The notes: generated by a model not told the origin, from the sequence alone. Shown: positions 35,608-45,733, counted from the first letter of the stretch. The stretch is DNA of 64,000 nt from Methanobacterium sp. SMA-27 (GCF_000744455.1 NZ_JQLY01000001.1:1736001-1800000), one strand, 5' to 3'. Numbers and translations: made by a program.

Positions 35608-36055
35608 TTGATTCCTCCGACTTCTCTAAATTGTCTAAGAATGTATTGATCTTGTTGACAACTTCCATTGTTTCTTCTTTGGTTGTTGGATAATGTAGTT
35701 CTAAAAGAGGTATTCCACGTTTTCTGAGGCAGAACATTGAAAGTTCATTGGTTCTAGCACACCCAATACATCCAAAACCAAAAGGTGCATCTTCCATTAT
35801 TATTGCTGCTTCAGCAGCATCTATTAGAGGACCAAATATTGCCATTCTGCCTCTAACACCTGAAGGCACTTCAATTGCAGCATATTTAAGCCCTTTAATA
35901 GGTTCTTCTTCTGTAATATTTAATGGTGGTGAATCTATTTCAACGTCAGTAACCCTTTTTCTGATTTCTTTTTGCAAAACAAGTGGTTCATGGCCCCTTC
36001 TTTCAATGAGATCTGCAAGTATAAGTGAGTTAGGTGGGAAAATTGCTATTTTCAA
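35600..36055 (-). CDS. mmp5: methanogenesis marker protein 5
   Basis: 151 residues. [20 protein letters not shown] opens the marker 5 family, and [20 protein letters not shown] has a CxxC plus Cys suited to an Fe-S site, resembling HgdB-like dehydratase loops. Found only in methanogens and relatives, function unknown. It overlaps DUF2111 by 4 bp upstream and mmp15 by 8 bp downstream, so it is likely a partner of the Mmp15 ATPase. Confidence 0.85.
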   Translation of the reverse strand: MKIAIFPPNSLILADLIERRGHEPLVLQKEIRKRVTDVEIDSPPLNITEEEPIKGLKYAAIEVPSGVRGRMAIFGPLIDAAEAAIIMEDAPFGFGCIGCARTNELSMFCLRKRGIPLLELHYPTTKEETMEVVNKINTFLDNLEKSEESNG

Positions 36056-36435
36056 TAGAATTCCCCCCTCGAGTTATCTTTATCAAACTGTTCTGGTCTT
36101 TTAGTTATTTGCATTATATCACTGTAAATTCCTTTTGTTGTATCCACAACACCTATTGAAGCTATTACTTCATCATTTTCTAATAAAGGAACCACAAGAA
36201 CTGGTACGCCTTTGTAAGGACCATAATTCGGAGTTTCATTGGATATTTTTCCATTTTCAAGTACTTTTTCAAGTATTGGGCCTGAATAATCATTGTCAAT
36301 TACTTTACCCTCTTCGATTCTAACTCCTCTTGTGTTTTTAGTTCGCATGGTTATGGGAAGTCTGTTCACGAGTTCGTGTATTGCAAGTGCCAGGGGTGTA
36401 ATTTCATCCCCAGTTGATGATTTTGTAAGGTTCAT
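36052..36435 (-). CDS. DUF2111 methanogenesis-associated protein
   Basis: 127 residues, GAF/PAS-like in outline: [20 protein letters not shown], then [20 protein letters not shown] and [10 protein letters not shown] recall this as DUF2111, restricted to methanogens and encoded in the marker operon. No cysteine-based motif. It might sense a ligand or scaffold the complex. It overlaps mmp6 by 4 bp and mmp5 by 4 bp. Confidence 0.75.
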   Translation of the reverse strand: MNLTKSSTGDEITPLALAIHELVNRLPITMRTKNTRGVRIEEGKVIDNDYSGPILEKVLENGKISNETPNYGPYKGVPVLVVPLLENDEVIASIGVVDTTKGIYSDIMQITKRPEQFDKDNSRGEFY

Positions 36436-36857
36436 TTTTCACTCTCCTCTGCAATTTTTTTAAATGTATCAACCGATATCTTCCCTGGTTTTTTAAGACT
36501 GACTTTTTTAGGATGTTCAAGGGCTTCACTTACATAGCCTAATAGTTCAAACTCCTTTTCAAGCTGATGAAATCCTTCCCTTGCACCGCCCCTTTTTGCT
36601 CTGCATCTTCTTGGATCTCCCGGTGGAAATCCTCTGTCTTTGGTGAATATATTACAATAGTCAAGTTTCCGAATTTCCTCAACAGCCTTGTTAACATCAG
36701 ATTCATCACCATTAATAATTGCACCATAACATGTTGATTTAATTGTGAGTGGAAATTCCATCATATGAAGCTTTCTTACAAGTTCTGTTTGACTTATATT
36801 TGCAGCAGGTCCTAAAATAATCATACGGGTAACTTTAGAGCTTTCTTCTTGCGACAT
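36432..36857 (-). CDS. mmp6: methanogenesis marker protein 6
   Basis: About 141 residues. GGAGACACAGTTTATG supports the start at 36857 ([17 protein letters not shown]), although the frame is open to 36887. [20 protein letters not shown] and [13 protein letters not shown] match the marker 6 family, and [17 protein letters not shown] is a conserved basic stretch. Function unknown. The 5' end overlaps mmp3 by 23 bp, linking it tightly to that subunit. Confidence 0.84.
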   Translation of the reverse strand: MSQEESSKVTRMIILGPAANISQTELVRKLHMMEFPLTIKSTCYGAIINGDESDVNKAVEEIRKLDYCNIFTKDRGFPPGDPRRCRAKRGGAREGFHQLEKEFELLGYVSEALEHPKKVSLKKPGKISVDTFKKIAEESEK

Positions 36858-38373
36858 AAACTGTGTCTCCTTCCTTGAATTTTTCAAGATTCTCTATTCC
36901 CTTAACAATTTTTCCTATTATATTGGTTCCTAAAAATGGTTCTCCTGTGGGTCCAAATTCATCGTTGTCTTCAAATCTCACTCCAACAACACCTATTTGT
37001 CTTCTTGACATATTGGTTATTCCTATCTCACCAGCTTTTACACAGCCTTTAGGCGGGTTTTCTGGTATAAGTCCTTTGGATTCCATTGGATTACCCTTGA
37101 ACATCATTACTTTCATTCCTGGAAAAGCAAACATTACATCCAATGAACCAACAGGTGAATCTAGAAGTCCTGTTATTTTCTGGAAGTACCATGATGATTT
37201 AGGTGCTTTATCTGTAATATCAATGTATACTATCTTATCTTCAGGAACACCTACTGTTCTAACCTGATTTTTCTCTATTATTTCCATTGTAAATTGTGGT
37301 TGCTGTTCAACAATCACTGCATCATCATCATCTGATCCTTCCCTTATTTGTTCAATGCCCCGAGAGTCTAAAAATTCTTTTGCTTCCTTTTGAGTCATAG
37401 AAAGAGTCGTAACCCTCTTTGGAACCGTTTCAATAGTTATTTTATCATCTTTATTTGCAATATCTATGAGCTGTATTCCCTTTGTTATCTTACCCACAAT
37501 TGTATGGTTTGGTGTTGAAACCCTATCTTCTCTGTACGCATATATACGACCTATACCTTTTCCTTTATTTCTTAAGGTAACTGTTCCCCTTTTTCTTTGA
37601 TCTATATATTCTGCATCCTTACCAAGTCCCTGTAATCCATAAAATCCAATAAATGAATCAGATTCATAATCCACATGGAGTTCACCCTTTTCTGAAAGTG
37701 CAAAGAAATGTTCAACTGAACTTGGAGATTTTTTTGTTGGCTCAATCAGTACATAGGTGAATATTTCATTTCCATTTGTAATTTTGGTTTCAAGTTTAGT
37801 TATTGCAGCGCTTTGAACAATGCTTTTTCTTTCAACAACTGGTGTAACACTTTTAATATAATCTTCATCTGTAAGATTCATTATTGTTCTTTTTCCACCT
37901 ACAACCCTTGCAAAAACACCTCTATTCTCTTTAGGAGCCCCGTAAACTCCTTTGTGTTTTTCCTTACTGAATATTATATGTGTTGCTTCAGCTGTAAATC
38001 CTGAAAGACTTAATATTACATCCCAATTCTGATATTTGTATTCTTCCCTTGATGGTGTGAGGTCAGTTGTGATTGGTCCTATTGCTACTTCGTTAGAAGT
38101 TGTCCATCGTATCCTTAGCTTTTCTAATTCACTGTAATGATGTTTCCATGTATCAAGCAGTATGTCTGGACAGTCTTTTAAAAGTTCGATTATTATGCTG
38201 CCCCTTGTTGTATTAAACCTATACTTATTAACATGTCTTTCAATCTCTTCTTGGCCTTTGATTACACCTAAAACACAACCCTCTTTATATGGTGCGCCAG
38301 AAGCATTCACCGCATCCTTTATTGTAGAACCATCTGGGAGTTCGATTTCCTCCCCATTGACCTTCACAAGCAT
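36835..38373 (-). CDS. mmp3: methanogenesis marker protein 3
   Basis: 512 residues, soluble. A ubiquitin-like N-terminus ([20 protein letters not shown]) is followed by two cyclophilin-like beta domains. Mmp3 is one of the proteins of the McrC-containing A3a complex required to activate MCR. AGAGGAGATCTTATG precedes the ATG. It follows mmp2 by 25 bp and overlaps mmp6 by 23 bp. Confidence 0.87.
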   Translation of the reverse strand: MLVKVNGEEIELPDGSTIKDAVNASGAPYKEGCVLGVIKGQEEIERHVNKYRFNTTRGSIIIELLKDCPDILLDTWKHHYSELEKLRIRWTTSNEVAIGPITTDLTPSREEYKYQNWDVILSLSGFTAEATHIIFSKEKHKGVYGAPKENRGVFARVVGGKRTIMNLTDEDYIKSVTPVVERKSIVQSAAITKLETKITNGNEIFTYVLIEPTKKSPSSVEHFFALSEKGELHVDYESDSFIGFYGLQGLGKDAEYIDQRKRGTVTLRNKGKGIGRIYAYREDRVSTPNHTIVGKITKGIQLIDIANKDDKITIETVPKRVTTLSMTQKEAKEFLDSRGIEQIREGSDDDDAVIVEQQPQFTMEIIEKNQVRTVGVPEDKIVYIDITDKAPKSSWYFQKITGLLDSPVGSLDVMFAFPGMKVMMFKGNPMESKGLIPENPPKGCVKAGEIGITNMSRRQIGVVGVRFEDNDEFGPTGEPFLGTNIIGKIVKGIENLEKFKEGDTVYVARRKL

Positions 38374-38398
38374 AAGATCTCCTCTTTTAGGATTTTAA

Positions 38399-39385
38399 TT
38401 AAGATCTCTCTTCTTTAATACCCATAATTATATCATAGTTAAAATCAAAAACAACTTTTTCTTGATTATCATGTCTCAAGTTAAGCTTTTTATCTTCCGT
38501 TATTATACCTGCAACTTGAGAGGTGATGTTAACTTCCTGTAACATTTCAATGCATTCTTTAACATTTTCTTCCTTTAAAGTAAGCACAAACCCAGATCCC
38601 GGATACACTTTTAACCATTCATCCCAGCTTACTTTGTTGTTTCTAGGGATTTTGTCGAGTTCAACTATTGCTCCAACTCCAGAGGCTTCTAAAAGCATTC
38701 CAAGGGTTCCAAGTATTCCAGGATTACTAATATCCTTACCTGCTGTTAGAAGATGTTTTTTTGCAATGCTGTTCATAACTGTAATCTGTGACTGGACCAG
38801 TTCGGGTGTCTTGTGTGATGTAGTATCCCAATTCAATGGAAATTTTGGATGCTGTCGACCATCTAGATCCATTCCAATAATAACACTGTCACCTATCTTT
38901 GCCCCACAACTGGTAATTACATCATCTTTACCTACTATTCCAGTTATTGAAACATCAAGAGCTGTGTATGGTGTGTCTGGATGAATATGTCCACCTACCA
39001 TTGGAATTCCAAATTTTTCAACACCCTCTTTAATTCCCAACATTATTTCATTGCAAATATCTTCTTTGTTTACTGAAATCACATTGGTCATTCCCATTGG
39101 TACACCACCCATCGCTGCAATGTCATTGACATTGACTAGAACAGAACAGTATCCTGCCCAACGTGGATCACCCTCTATAAGCCTTCCCCACATTCCATCA
39201 GCAGCCATGAGTAATAATGTATCATTTCCAATATCTAATGCTGAAGCATCATCACCAAATCCTAGAGCGGTTCTACCTCCAATATTGTATGTTTCATCAA
39301 GTATCTGAGTAGCTCCTCTTATAAAATTTTTCCTGGTAATTCCATCATAATTTCTTAAAGAATTAATAAGAATGTCTAAATCCAA
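38399..39385 (-). CDS. mmp2: methanogenesis marker protein 2 (AIR synthase-related)
   Basis: 328 residues, TTG start with [45 protein letters not shown] and [13 protein letters not shown] are the PurM/ThiL/HypE-like fold, which binds ATP and activates a carbonyl or thiol. Marker 2 proteins are confined to methanogens. It may activate a substrate for assembly of the operon's metallocofactor. Located between DUF2117 (29 bp) and mmp3 (25 bp), it is part of the same transcript. Confidence 0.86.
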   Translation of the reverse strand: MDLDILINSLRNYDGITRKNFIRGATQILDETYNIGGRTALGFGDDASALDIGNDTLLLMAADGMWGRLIEGDPRWAGYCSVLVNVNDIAAMGGVPMGMTNVISVNKEDICNEIMLGIKEGVEKFGIPMVGGHIHPDTPYTALDVSITGIVGKDDVITSCGAKIGDSVIIGMDLDGRQHPKFPLNWDTTSHKTPELVQSQITVMNSIAKKHLLTAGKDISNPGILGTLGMLLEASGVGAIVELDKIPRNNKVSWDEWLKVYPGSGFVLTLKEENVKECIEMLQEVNITSQVAGIITEDKKLNLRHDNQEKVVFDFNYDIIMGIKEERS

Positions 39386-39414
39386 ATTTCCACCTCATTT
39401 TAGGTTTAATAATT

Positions 39415-40542
39415 CTAGTTGTATTTTAAATTATATCTGTTGGTGGTGTTGCTAATAATCTGTATTATTTTACTTTTAAAATTTTCTAAATTTTCGATTT
39501 CCATGGTTTGTTTACCATTAAATAGTTCTAAAAATATCTTATTGCCTACTATATCATCCAAACCACTTTCAAGCTCCACTATCATCGATCCAACTGTTTT
39601 AAATCCTTCTTCTACAACTTTGTCCAGATCTCCATCAGTTATCCCTATTATCGGTACTTTGAATCTATAAAGTATATCTCCTGCAACCAGTGTTGTGTCA
39701 TCTCCAACAGTTACAACAAGATCAGAATCTTTTAATTGGTAAATGTCCTCAGCAGCATGGCTTAAATAGGATATATTCAATTTGGAATTGTGTTTATTGT
39801 ATTCCTTTCTTTCTAATATCCTGGGAGGGATTCGAGATCTTCTTAACAATCCTGTTTTAACCACTGCACTGTTTAGATCTATGATTCCAAGTTTTTCAAC
39901 ACCATGATCCTTAATTTCTCCGCCAATAATATTTTTTAATATCCCTCTTTCTGCAACAAGTATAACTTCTGAAGAAGTTGACTTCCCAACTACTATGCCA
40001 TTTAGGAAAATATTTTCATCCTTTGATACACCTGCAATTTTTCTGTAAACAGTTGTTTCATCTTCTATTGTATTGTATAATGTATCATTTTCCATTTTTT
40101 TAATTACAGTTGAAGGTCTCAAAACGTTTAGATCTAATTCTCTAGCTAATTTTTCTGCTAGATCAATCTGATTTTCATTCCACGGTATTACTGTTCCATC
40201 GGGTTCTCCGGGTCTTTCAATTTGAATAAGTTCTGGAACACCCTTGCACCTACTAAAAACCTTGTATCCAAATGCATGTCCAGTAATATTGGATTTACCA
40301 TAATTAATTAAAATAACTACATCTGAATTTTCTGAAATTTTGTCAATTGACTGGCTTGGAAGCAGCTTTTGGTTGATATCTATTACTTCTTCCATTTCCG
40401 CGTCAATAACGGCTGTTCGACCCATTGTACCCCCTAGCCTGGCTGTTACATTGCCATAATTTTCTAGAAGTCCCAATATCTTCTTGGCAAAACCAGTGTC
40501 AACTATTTGAGGTCCATGAACAACAACACCTATTTTCATCAT
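39415..40542 (-). CDS. DUF2117 methanogen protein
   Basis: About 375 residues. [40 protein letters not shown] and [18 protein letters not shown] give two Rossmann-like halves, which I recall as DUF2117. No metal-binding motif. The start is one of two adjacent ATG codons (40542 or 40539) after GTG at 40545. A TATA-like element about 25 bp upstream suggests an almost leaderless mRNA. Probable first gene of the mmp operon, function unknown. Confidence 0.75.
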   Translation of the reverse strand: MMKIGVVVHGPQIVDTGFAKKILGLLENYGNVTARLGGTMGRTAVIDAEMEEVIDINQKLLPSQSIDKISENSDVVILINYGKSNITGHAFGYKVFSRCKGVPELIQIERPGEPDGTVIPWNENQIDLAEKLARELDLNVLRPSTVIKKMENDTLYNTIEDETTVYRKIAGVSKDENIFLNGIVVGKSTSSEVILVAERGILKNIIGGEIKDHGVEKLGIIDLNSAVVKTGLLRRSRIPPRILERKEYNKHNSKLNISYLSHAAEDIYQLKDSDLVVTVGDDTTLVAGDILYRFKVPIIGITDGDLDKVVEEGFKTVGSMIVELESGLDDIVGNKIFLELFNGKQTMEIENLENFKSKIIQIISNTTNRYNLKYN

Positions 40543-40681
40543 CACATCAGTTTTGAGTTTAAGTGTTTTTATAATTATCTATAAAAAAAAATTCATAATA
40601 TTTTAACATAATCTGATAAAAACATGAATATTTGATGATTCAAAAAATGAGCTTATTCTAATTCAGTATTTTATATTTAAA

Positions 40682-41185
40682 CTATTTTTTTAACCTTTTT
40701 TTTATAATACGAGTTCCACATATTTCACATTCATCATACATATATTCTGGAGGGTATTTTTTTTTACATCCCTTGCACACCTTTACCCACCCATATATCC
40801 CCTTAATTCCCTCGGTTAAAACACTCCTGTAGGGCATTTCAACTATTTTAAGAACATTTTGCATCGAATAATCATCTGTAACGACTACAGGATTCATAGA
40901 TTCTCTTTTAAGTCTAAATGCAAGTGCTACAAGATTTTTATCGGCTTCAGAAAGTCTTAATACATCCCCTGATTTTATTATAACCTTAGAAACATTTTTA
41001 ATATCTATTAATTCAGGTTCCAAAATCCGTATAGATCTTTGCTCAATTGCAGATTCTAGAATCAATTTAGATTTCAAATCTTTTATCTCAGAAATAACGG
41101 ATGCTGTAATAAAATTCTGGTACTTTTTTGAGGAAAAACCACCTATAATTGCAGATGCATCAAGAACATATACTTTATGGTACAT
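40682..41185 (-). CDS. nob1: rRNA maturation endonuclease Nob1
   Basis: 167 residues. An N-terminal PIN domain (VLDASAIIGGFSS with the catalytic Asp, EADKNLVALAFRLK and VVTDDYSMQNVL with further acidic residues) is followed by a zinc ribbon CKGCKKKYPPEYMYDECEIC. Nob1 cuts the 3' end of pre-16S rRNA. Complete and of usual archaeal length. It precedes the structured island at 41.4 kb on the opposite side. Confidence 0.92.
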   Translation of the reverse strand: MYHKVYVLDASAIIGGFSSKKYQNFITASVISEIKDLKSKLILESAIEQRSIRILEPELIDIKNVSKVIIKSGDVLRLSEADKNLVALAFRLKRESMNPVVVTDDYSMQNVLKIVEMPYRSVLTEGIKGIYGWVKVCKGCKKKYPPEYMYDECEICGTRIIKKRLKK

Positions 41186-41382
41186 ATATTCATTTATTTC
41201 TTCTTTAAATAATATAAATTGATTAGTTTTAATGAAAAGTAAAAAATAAACATAAATAATTAAATCAAAAAACCTCCTGTTTACTCTTTTATTTTAATTA
41301 TTGGAGCTTAAAGATCGCTTTTTATAATTTTAAGGGCCAATGTGAAAAAGTTTTTATGTTATAAAAAACATACCCTACCTAT

Positions 41383-41463
41383 GAGGGAGGGTATAATTAG
41401 ACTCCTCTTAATTTTTTTCGCAAAAAATTAACCGCCTCCGATTTGGACCTAATGCCCTCCCTC
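41383..41463. ncRNA. putative structured RNA in nob1-moaB intergenic region
   Basis: A GC-rich island in the 485-bp gap between nob1 and moaB. GAGGGAGGG (41383-41391) pairs with CCCTCCCTC (41455-41463), ATTAG (41396-41400) with CTAAT (41449-41453), and TTAATTTTTT (41408-41417) with AAAAAATTAA (41422-41431). The terminal loop is TCGC on plus or GCGA, a GNRA tetraloop, on minus. A plus-strand TATA candidate lies near 41351-41366. Orientation is undecided. The rest of the gap shows no gene. Confidence 0.5.
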
Positions 41464-41670
41464 ACCCCATAAGGAATAAATTAACATCATTTAACTAGTT
41501 TTTTTAATAATAAACTCTTCTTTGTATATTCTATTTCGATTAATATTAGATGCCCAATTTAAATTGCAAAATAATTTAAATTCCAATAAACAAAATATAT
41601 TTTAAAAACTTTTATAATGAATTTAGATTGAAAATAATTAACCATATTATATCAATCAATAGGTGATCCT

Positions 41671-42201
41671 ATGAAAAGTAAAAGCATGGAAGAACACAAG
41701 AAGAATGTACCTAAATCAATAAAATTCGGAATTATTACATTAAGTGACAGTAAACATAAAGATTTTTTAGAAAATAAAACCACCGACATATCTGGTAACT
41801 TAATAATAGATTCACTGAAAAAAGAACACAAATTAGTATTCTATTCAGTAATTCCTGATGATTCAGAACTACTACTTTTGACTGTTGAGGACATAATAAA
41901 AGAGCGTGATGCAGATGTGATAATCACAACTGGTGGCACTGGTATTGGGGTTAGAGATATAACAATTGAGACTTTAAAACCACTTTTAGAAAAGGAAATT
42001 ACTGGTTTTGGTGAAATATTCAGATATGAATCATACAAAGAACTGGGTACAGGAGCAATATTAAGTCGTGCAACTGCAGGTGTTTATAAAGGTACACTAA
42101 TTATTTCATTACCTGGCTCTCCAAACGCTGTAAATACTGGTTTAAAGATCATCACACCCGAATTAAAACATCTTGTAAAACATATGCATGAGGGATCATA
42201 G
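41671..42201 (+). CDS. moaB: MoaB/Mog molybdopterin biosynthesis protein
   Basis: 176 residues. [33 protein letters not shown] and [20 protein letters not shown] are the MoCF-binding motifs of MoaB/Mog. It adenylates molybdopterin before metal insertion, needed for the tungsten/molybdenum formylmethanofuran dehydrogenase of methanogenesis. AGGTGATCCTATG is a strong ribosome site. Convergent with pyrE. Confidence 0.9.
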   Translation: MKSKSMEEHKKNVPKSIKFGIITLSDSKHKDFLENKTTDISGNLIIDSLKKEHKLVFYSVIPDDSELLLLTVEDIIKERDADVIITTGGTGIGVRDITIETLKPLLEKEITGFGEIFRYESYKELGTGAILSRATAGVYKGTLIISLPGSPNAVNTGLKIITPELKHLVKHMHEGS

Positions 42202-42236
42202 GAATCTTTTATATTGAAAATAAAAAAAATTGTCAT

Positions 42237-42764
42237 TTACAAGAAATCATTTACTGAAACTAAAGGTTCCAATTCAATTCCTTCCCTTTTTAAATTATCA
42301 ATTGCTCCTTCATCTCTATCAACAATTACAAATGCTTTTTTAACCAATCCCCCATTTTCTGATACTGCTTTAACAGCTTTAATAAGGGAACCCCCTGTAG
42401 TTGTAACATCTTCAAGAACAATAACTTTATCACCCTCTTTAAGGTCTCCTTCAATTAGTTCTGAAGTCCCATAATCCTTTTTTTCCTTTCTTATCATCAG
42501 CATAGGGATTGATGACAAAATAGAAACAGCAGTAACTATTGGAATAGCTCCAAGTGCAGGTCCTGCTACTTTATCCGTATCATTGATATCTAATTTTTCA
42601 GATATTATTTCAGCTACCTTTGAAAGGATTATAGGGTCTGTTATGGCTCTTTTCATGTCAACATAGTAGTTGCTCTCTTTACCCGAAGATAGGGTGAACT
42701 TTCCATATTTCACTACATGGTTATCTTTCAGAAGTTTTATGAGTTGATTTTTAGTGTTTTCCAT
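42237..42764 (-). CDS. pyrE: orotate phosphoribosyltransferase
   Basis: 175 residues from [20 protein letters not shown]. The frame is open to GTG at 42773. [18 protein letters not shown] and the PRPP loop [18 protein letters not shown] identify OPRT, which joins orotate to PRPP to give OMP in pyrimidine synthesis. Length fits the archaeal enzyme. A small zinc-ribbon gene lies 66 bp upstream on the same strand and may be cotranscribed. Confidence 0.92.
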   Translation of the reverse strand: MENTKNQLIKLLKDNHVVKYGKFTLSSGKESNYYVDMKRAITDPIILSKVAEIISEKLDINDTDKVAGPALGAIPIVTAVSILSSIPMLMIRKEKKDYGTSELIEGDLKEGDKVIVLEDVTTTGGSLIKAVKAVSENGGLVKKAFVIVDRDEGAIDNLKREGIELEPLVSVNDFL

Positions 42765-42830
42765 GGGGATCACTTGAAAATATAGATTATTATTACTTAT
42801 ATTGGATTTATATAATTAATTAAATTATGA

Positions 42831-42995
42831 TCATTTGAATGATTTATTGCTATCTCCAGTTTTGAAACTTTCACAAGATTTGCAAACTGCCTTTTGAATA
42901 TTGTAACATTTTCCACAGATTATGCTGCCACAAAGAGTGCATGTGTACATTTTACCTGGTCTGCCACATATACTACAGATACCACTAACTTCCAA
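42831..42995 (-). CDS. small zinc-ribbon protein upstream of pyrE
   Basis: 54 residues starting with TTG, six bases after GGTGA. Eight cysteines fall in four CxxC pairs: CSIC, CTLC, CGKC and CKSC, enough for two zinc sites. The family resembles small archaeal HIT-type or B-box-like zinc fingers, and no catalytic residues are seen. It lies 66 bp ahead of pyrE in the same direction. A role in nucleic-acid binding or protein contact is only inferred. Confidence 0.75.
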   Translation of the reverse strand: MEVSGICSICGRPGKMYTCTLCGSIICGKCYNIQKAVCKSCESFKTGDSNKSFK

Positions 42996-43087
42996 ATTAA
43001 TTCACCTACTAAAAAAAATTAGTTGATTATATAAAACATAATTTTAATTGTAATCTTTTTATAAAATAAAAAATTAGTTTAATTTAT

Positions 43088-43342
43088 TTACTGTTCAGTT
43101 CCTTCTCCTTCTTTGATGGTGTCTTTTAAAAGTATTTTATCTCCAATCTTCTTTACCATGTCATAAGGTACTATTGTTTCACCCTTAGATATTCCAAGAC
43201 CCTCTGAAATTCCGCCCTTTCCAAGTATAAACGCTTCTAATGTTTTGGTTTCAAAATCTACCTCTACATCCTTCACCTTACCAATTACAATTGCAGAACT
43301 ATCAAGAACTTCTTTTCCAATAATTTCTTCTATTATCCTCAT
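43088..43342 (-). CDS. PRC-barrel domain protein
   Basis: 84 residues, one PRC-barrel (IIGKEVLDSSAIVIGKVKDV; DMVKKIGDKILLKD). Archaeal stand-alone PRC proteins are abundant and include members proposed to act in cell division or RNA metabolism. AAAGGTGAAACCATG is the ribosome site. It stands alone, with about 245 bp of empty AT-rich sequence downstream of its promoter side. Confidence 0.85.
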   Translation of the reverse strand: MRIIEEIIGKEVLDSSAIVIGKVKDVEVDFETKTLEAFILGKGGISEGLGISKGETIVPYDMVKKIGDKILLKDTIKEGEGTEQ

Positions 43343-43586
43343 GGTTTCACCTTTATATAACTATGATTAGCTTACAAAATTACGATCTTATTTAAGTTTA
43401 ATATTATACTTAAAGTTTTATTTTAAAAAAGAAAGGGAATCTGCATGTTTTATTATTATAAATAACCAAAATTGAAACTAGATATTATTAGGAATAATTA
43501 ATTGTTAGAAATTAGTTCTTTTTATTCCAAGTATTTTAATATTTCAAAAATAACATTAAAAAAATAAAAAAAAGAAATGGGTTTAT

Positions 43587-45173
43587 TTATCCCACATCTT
43601 TAAATGCTTTGTCTAGTATTTCCTTACTTGGTGGTTTAGTGAGTAAACTAACAACTATTGTTAATATAAATGCTAGAGGAACACCAATAACCAAAGGATC
43701 TACTGTTGGCCAAGGCATAGTTGTTATTAAAACCACTTTACCTGTCAAAGCTTTGCATACTCCAAGGGCTGCTGCTGCTTTCTGGTTTATAAACAGATAT
43801 GAAATAGCTGTGTATACTGTTCCAACAACAAGTCCCGCAATTGCACCTTCCTTGGTTGTACGTTTCCAGAATAATGCACAAACGTACATGGCAAGGAAAG
43901 CAACCGCTGTCAAACTGAACCACATGGCAGTACCTACTGCAATGATATTTGCAGGGAGTATAAAACCGAGTATGACTGCTATGAAAACAGCTACAACAAT
44001 ACCTGCTCTAGCAACCATTACAGAGGATCCTCCTACTTTATTTGATAATGTTTCATATATGTCTCTTCCAAGAGCTGTTCCCTGAACATGGAACTGTGCA
44101 CTTAATGTTGACATTGCTGCTGACATTAGCGTTATCATGAACAGATATGCAAACCACAGAGGCATAGCCGTTGATATAAAGAGAGGTATTATTTTATCGG
44201 CATTACCTCCTGCTGCTTGAATAGCTATCTGTCCAGAATGTTGCATAAAGTAGACATTTGATAAAGCACCCACAATAAATGCTGTTCCTGTCATCATGGC
44301 TATGAAAACTCCACCAATTAGAACAGCTCTGTTAAGTTCTTTGTTGGATTTTACTGTCATGAATCTTACAACAAGTTGTGGTTGAGATAAAACTCCTATT
44401 CCCACTCCCAGTATCAGCGTACTGACCAGCGTCCACCAAAAGGCACTGCCAAGTGTTGGCATCGACGTCCATCCTGTAGCCCCTGTACTTGATGCTGCGG
44501 CTGGTACCATTGCAGACATTCCGGAAAGTAATTCATTGGCATGAACAACCCCACCAAGAAGCCAGTAAGTTGCAACTAAAAGGAATGCCATTCCAAAGAA
44601 CATGATGGTTCCTTGAAGGGCGTCAGTATACATAACACCCCTAATTCCTCCGAAAACAACATAAACAGCAACTATCACTGCCATTGCAACCAGTGCTATA
44701 TTGTAGTTAATGCCCAGTGTTGTTTCAACAAATCTGGCCATACCTATCAAAACTACCCCTGCATAAAGGGGCATTGCTAGGAATATTACCAACCCACTGA
44801 AATATTGTATAAAACGACTATTAAATCTCTTTGATAAAAATTCTGGGAATGTTAATGCACTTAAATTGTGCCCCATTTTTCGGGTTCTTTTCCCAAAGAA
44901 TACAAATGCTATAAATATTCCAACTAAGATGTTCAAAAATGTGAGCCATAACAGACCCATACCATAAACTCCTGCTGTTCCCCCAAAACCAACAATCGCA
45001 GCGGTACTTATGAAAGTTGCACCATAACTTAATGCCATAATATAAGGATGAGTATTTCTGCCTGCAACCATGTAGTCTTCAGAACTTTTGGTTCGTTTCC
45101 ATGCAACATAACCAACGTAGAAGACCATGAGGAGGTAAATTAAAATTACTATACTGAGTATGAACAAATCCAT
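43587..45173 (-). CDS. sodium:solute symporter (SSS family), copy 1
   Basis: 528 residues, about 13 membrane spans. VAGRNTHPYIMALSYGATFI, TFPEFLSKRFNS and the long stretch around GVGIGVLSQPQLVVRFMTVK are SSS signatures, and Ser/Thr pairs of the sodium site lie in helix 8 (MSAAMSTLSAQFHVQGTAL). Substrate may be acetate, pyruvate or another monocarboxylate. It follows a small accessory protein gene by 13 bp. Highly similar to the second copy at 49304. Confidence 0.87.
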   Translation of the reverse strand: MDLFILSIVILIYLLMVFYVGYVAWKRTKSSEDYMVAGRNTHPYIMALSYGATFISTAAIVGFGGTAGVYGMGLLWLTFLNILVGIFIAFVFFGKRTRKMGHNLSALTFPEFLSKRFNSRFIQYFSGLVIFLAMPLYAGVVLIGMARFVETTLGINYNIALVAMAVIVAVYVVFGGIRGVMYTDALQGTIMFFGMAFLLVATYWLLGGVVHANELLSGMSAMVPAAASSTGATGWTSMPTLGSAFWWTLVSTLILGVGIGVLSQPQLVVRFMTVKSNKELNRAVLIGGVFIAMMTGTAFIVGALSNVYFMQHSGQIAIQAAGGNADKIIPLFISTAMPLWFAYLFMITLMSAAMSTLSAQFHVQGTALGRDIYETLSNKVGGSSVMVARAGIVVAVFIAVILGFILPANIIAVGTAMWFSLTAVAFLAMYVCALFWKRTTKEGAIAGLVVGTVYTAISYLFINQKAAAALGVCKALTGKVVLITTMPWPTVDPLVIGVPLAFILTIVVSLLTKPPSKEILDKAFKDVG

Positions 45174-45186
45174 TTAAATCAAACTC

Positions 45187-45393
45187 CTAACCCTCTTCAT
45201 CCCATAATCCGAGTTCTTTTTCTTCCATATCCTTTTCTTTATCATGCCATGCTATTTCTTCAGAAATTTGCCCTTTCTCATCGTCGCCGCCCTTATTCCA
45301 GTTAATAATACCATAAACTACACATAAAAGCGTTGCAAGGATACAACCGATATATGCAGCCGAAATCCAGGGGTCGCTTATTCCCAAAACCAC
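45187..45393 (-). CDS. symporter small accessory protein
   Basis: 68 residues, GTG start with a strong GGAGGTG site. One N-terminal span (SAAYIGCILATLLCVVYGII) is followed by a charged acidic tail. Small single-span proteins encoded just before SSS symporters are known as accessory subunits, analogous to YjcH beside ActP or YhdT beside PanF. The second symporter copy has no such gene next to it. Probably needed for assembly or activity. Confidence 0.75.
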   Translation of the reverse strand: MVLGISDPWISAAYIGCILATLLCVVYGIINWNKGGDDEKGQISEEIAWHDKEKDMEEKELGLWDEEG

Positions 45394-45733
45394 TGTCGCA
45401 CCTCCATTAAGATTGAATTTTTATTAACTATATACATTAATAATGTTAAATCTAAAAACCTTTTAAATCTTTCTATTAGTTCTGAGGTTTAGTTAAAATA
45501 GTTCAACTTTTTCATAAGACTTCTGAATAAATTTTAATATATCTTCAATTATTAAATATTATTAACAACATAACTAATCAAGAAAATTAATTGGATTATT
45601 TAAATTGGAATAATAGTTTTCCAATGGTAAATTAGTAATAGTTTTTATTTAAGTGATTTAAATCCCAATTTATGTTTATAACCTGTAATTACATTTATTA
45701 AGGATATTTTGAGTTTATTTAGGAGGTTAAAAT
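45394..45733. other. 340-bp intergenic region between accessory protein and ptb
   Basis: Divergent promoters region, AT-rich, no gene seen. A minus-strand TATA candidate AATGTATATAG lies near 45428-45440, and an AGGAGG site precedes the ptb TTG start. Confidence 0.4.

Noticed and set aside
32977..40545. Nitrogen-fixation operon around nifB
   Set aside because: No nifH, nifD, nifK, nifE or nifN is present; the neighbours are methanogenesis marker genes.
41371..41480. Molybdenum cofactor riboswitch for moaB
   Set aside because: The structure ends about 190 bp before the moaB start, does not match the Moco motif, and moaB has its own ribosome site; a cis role is unsupported.
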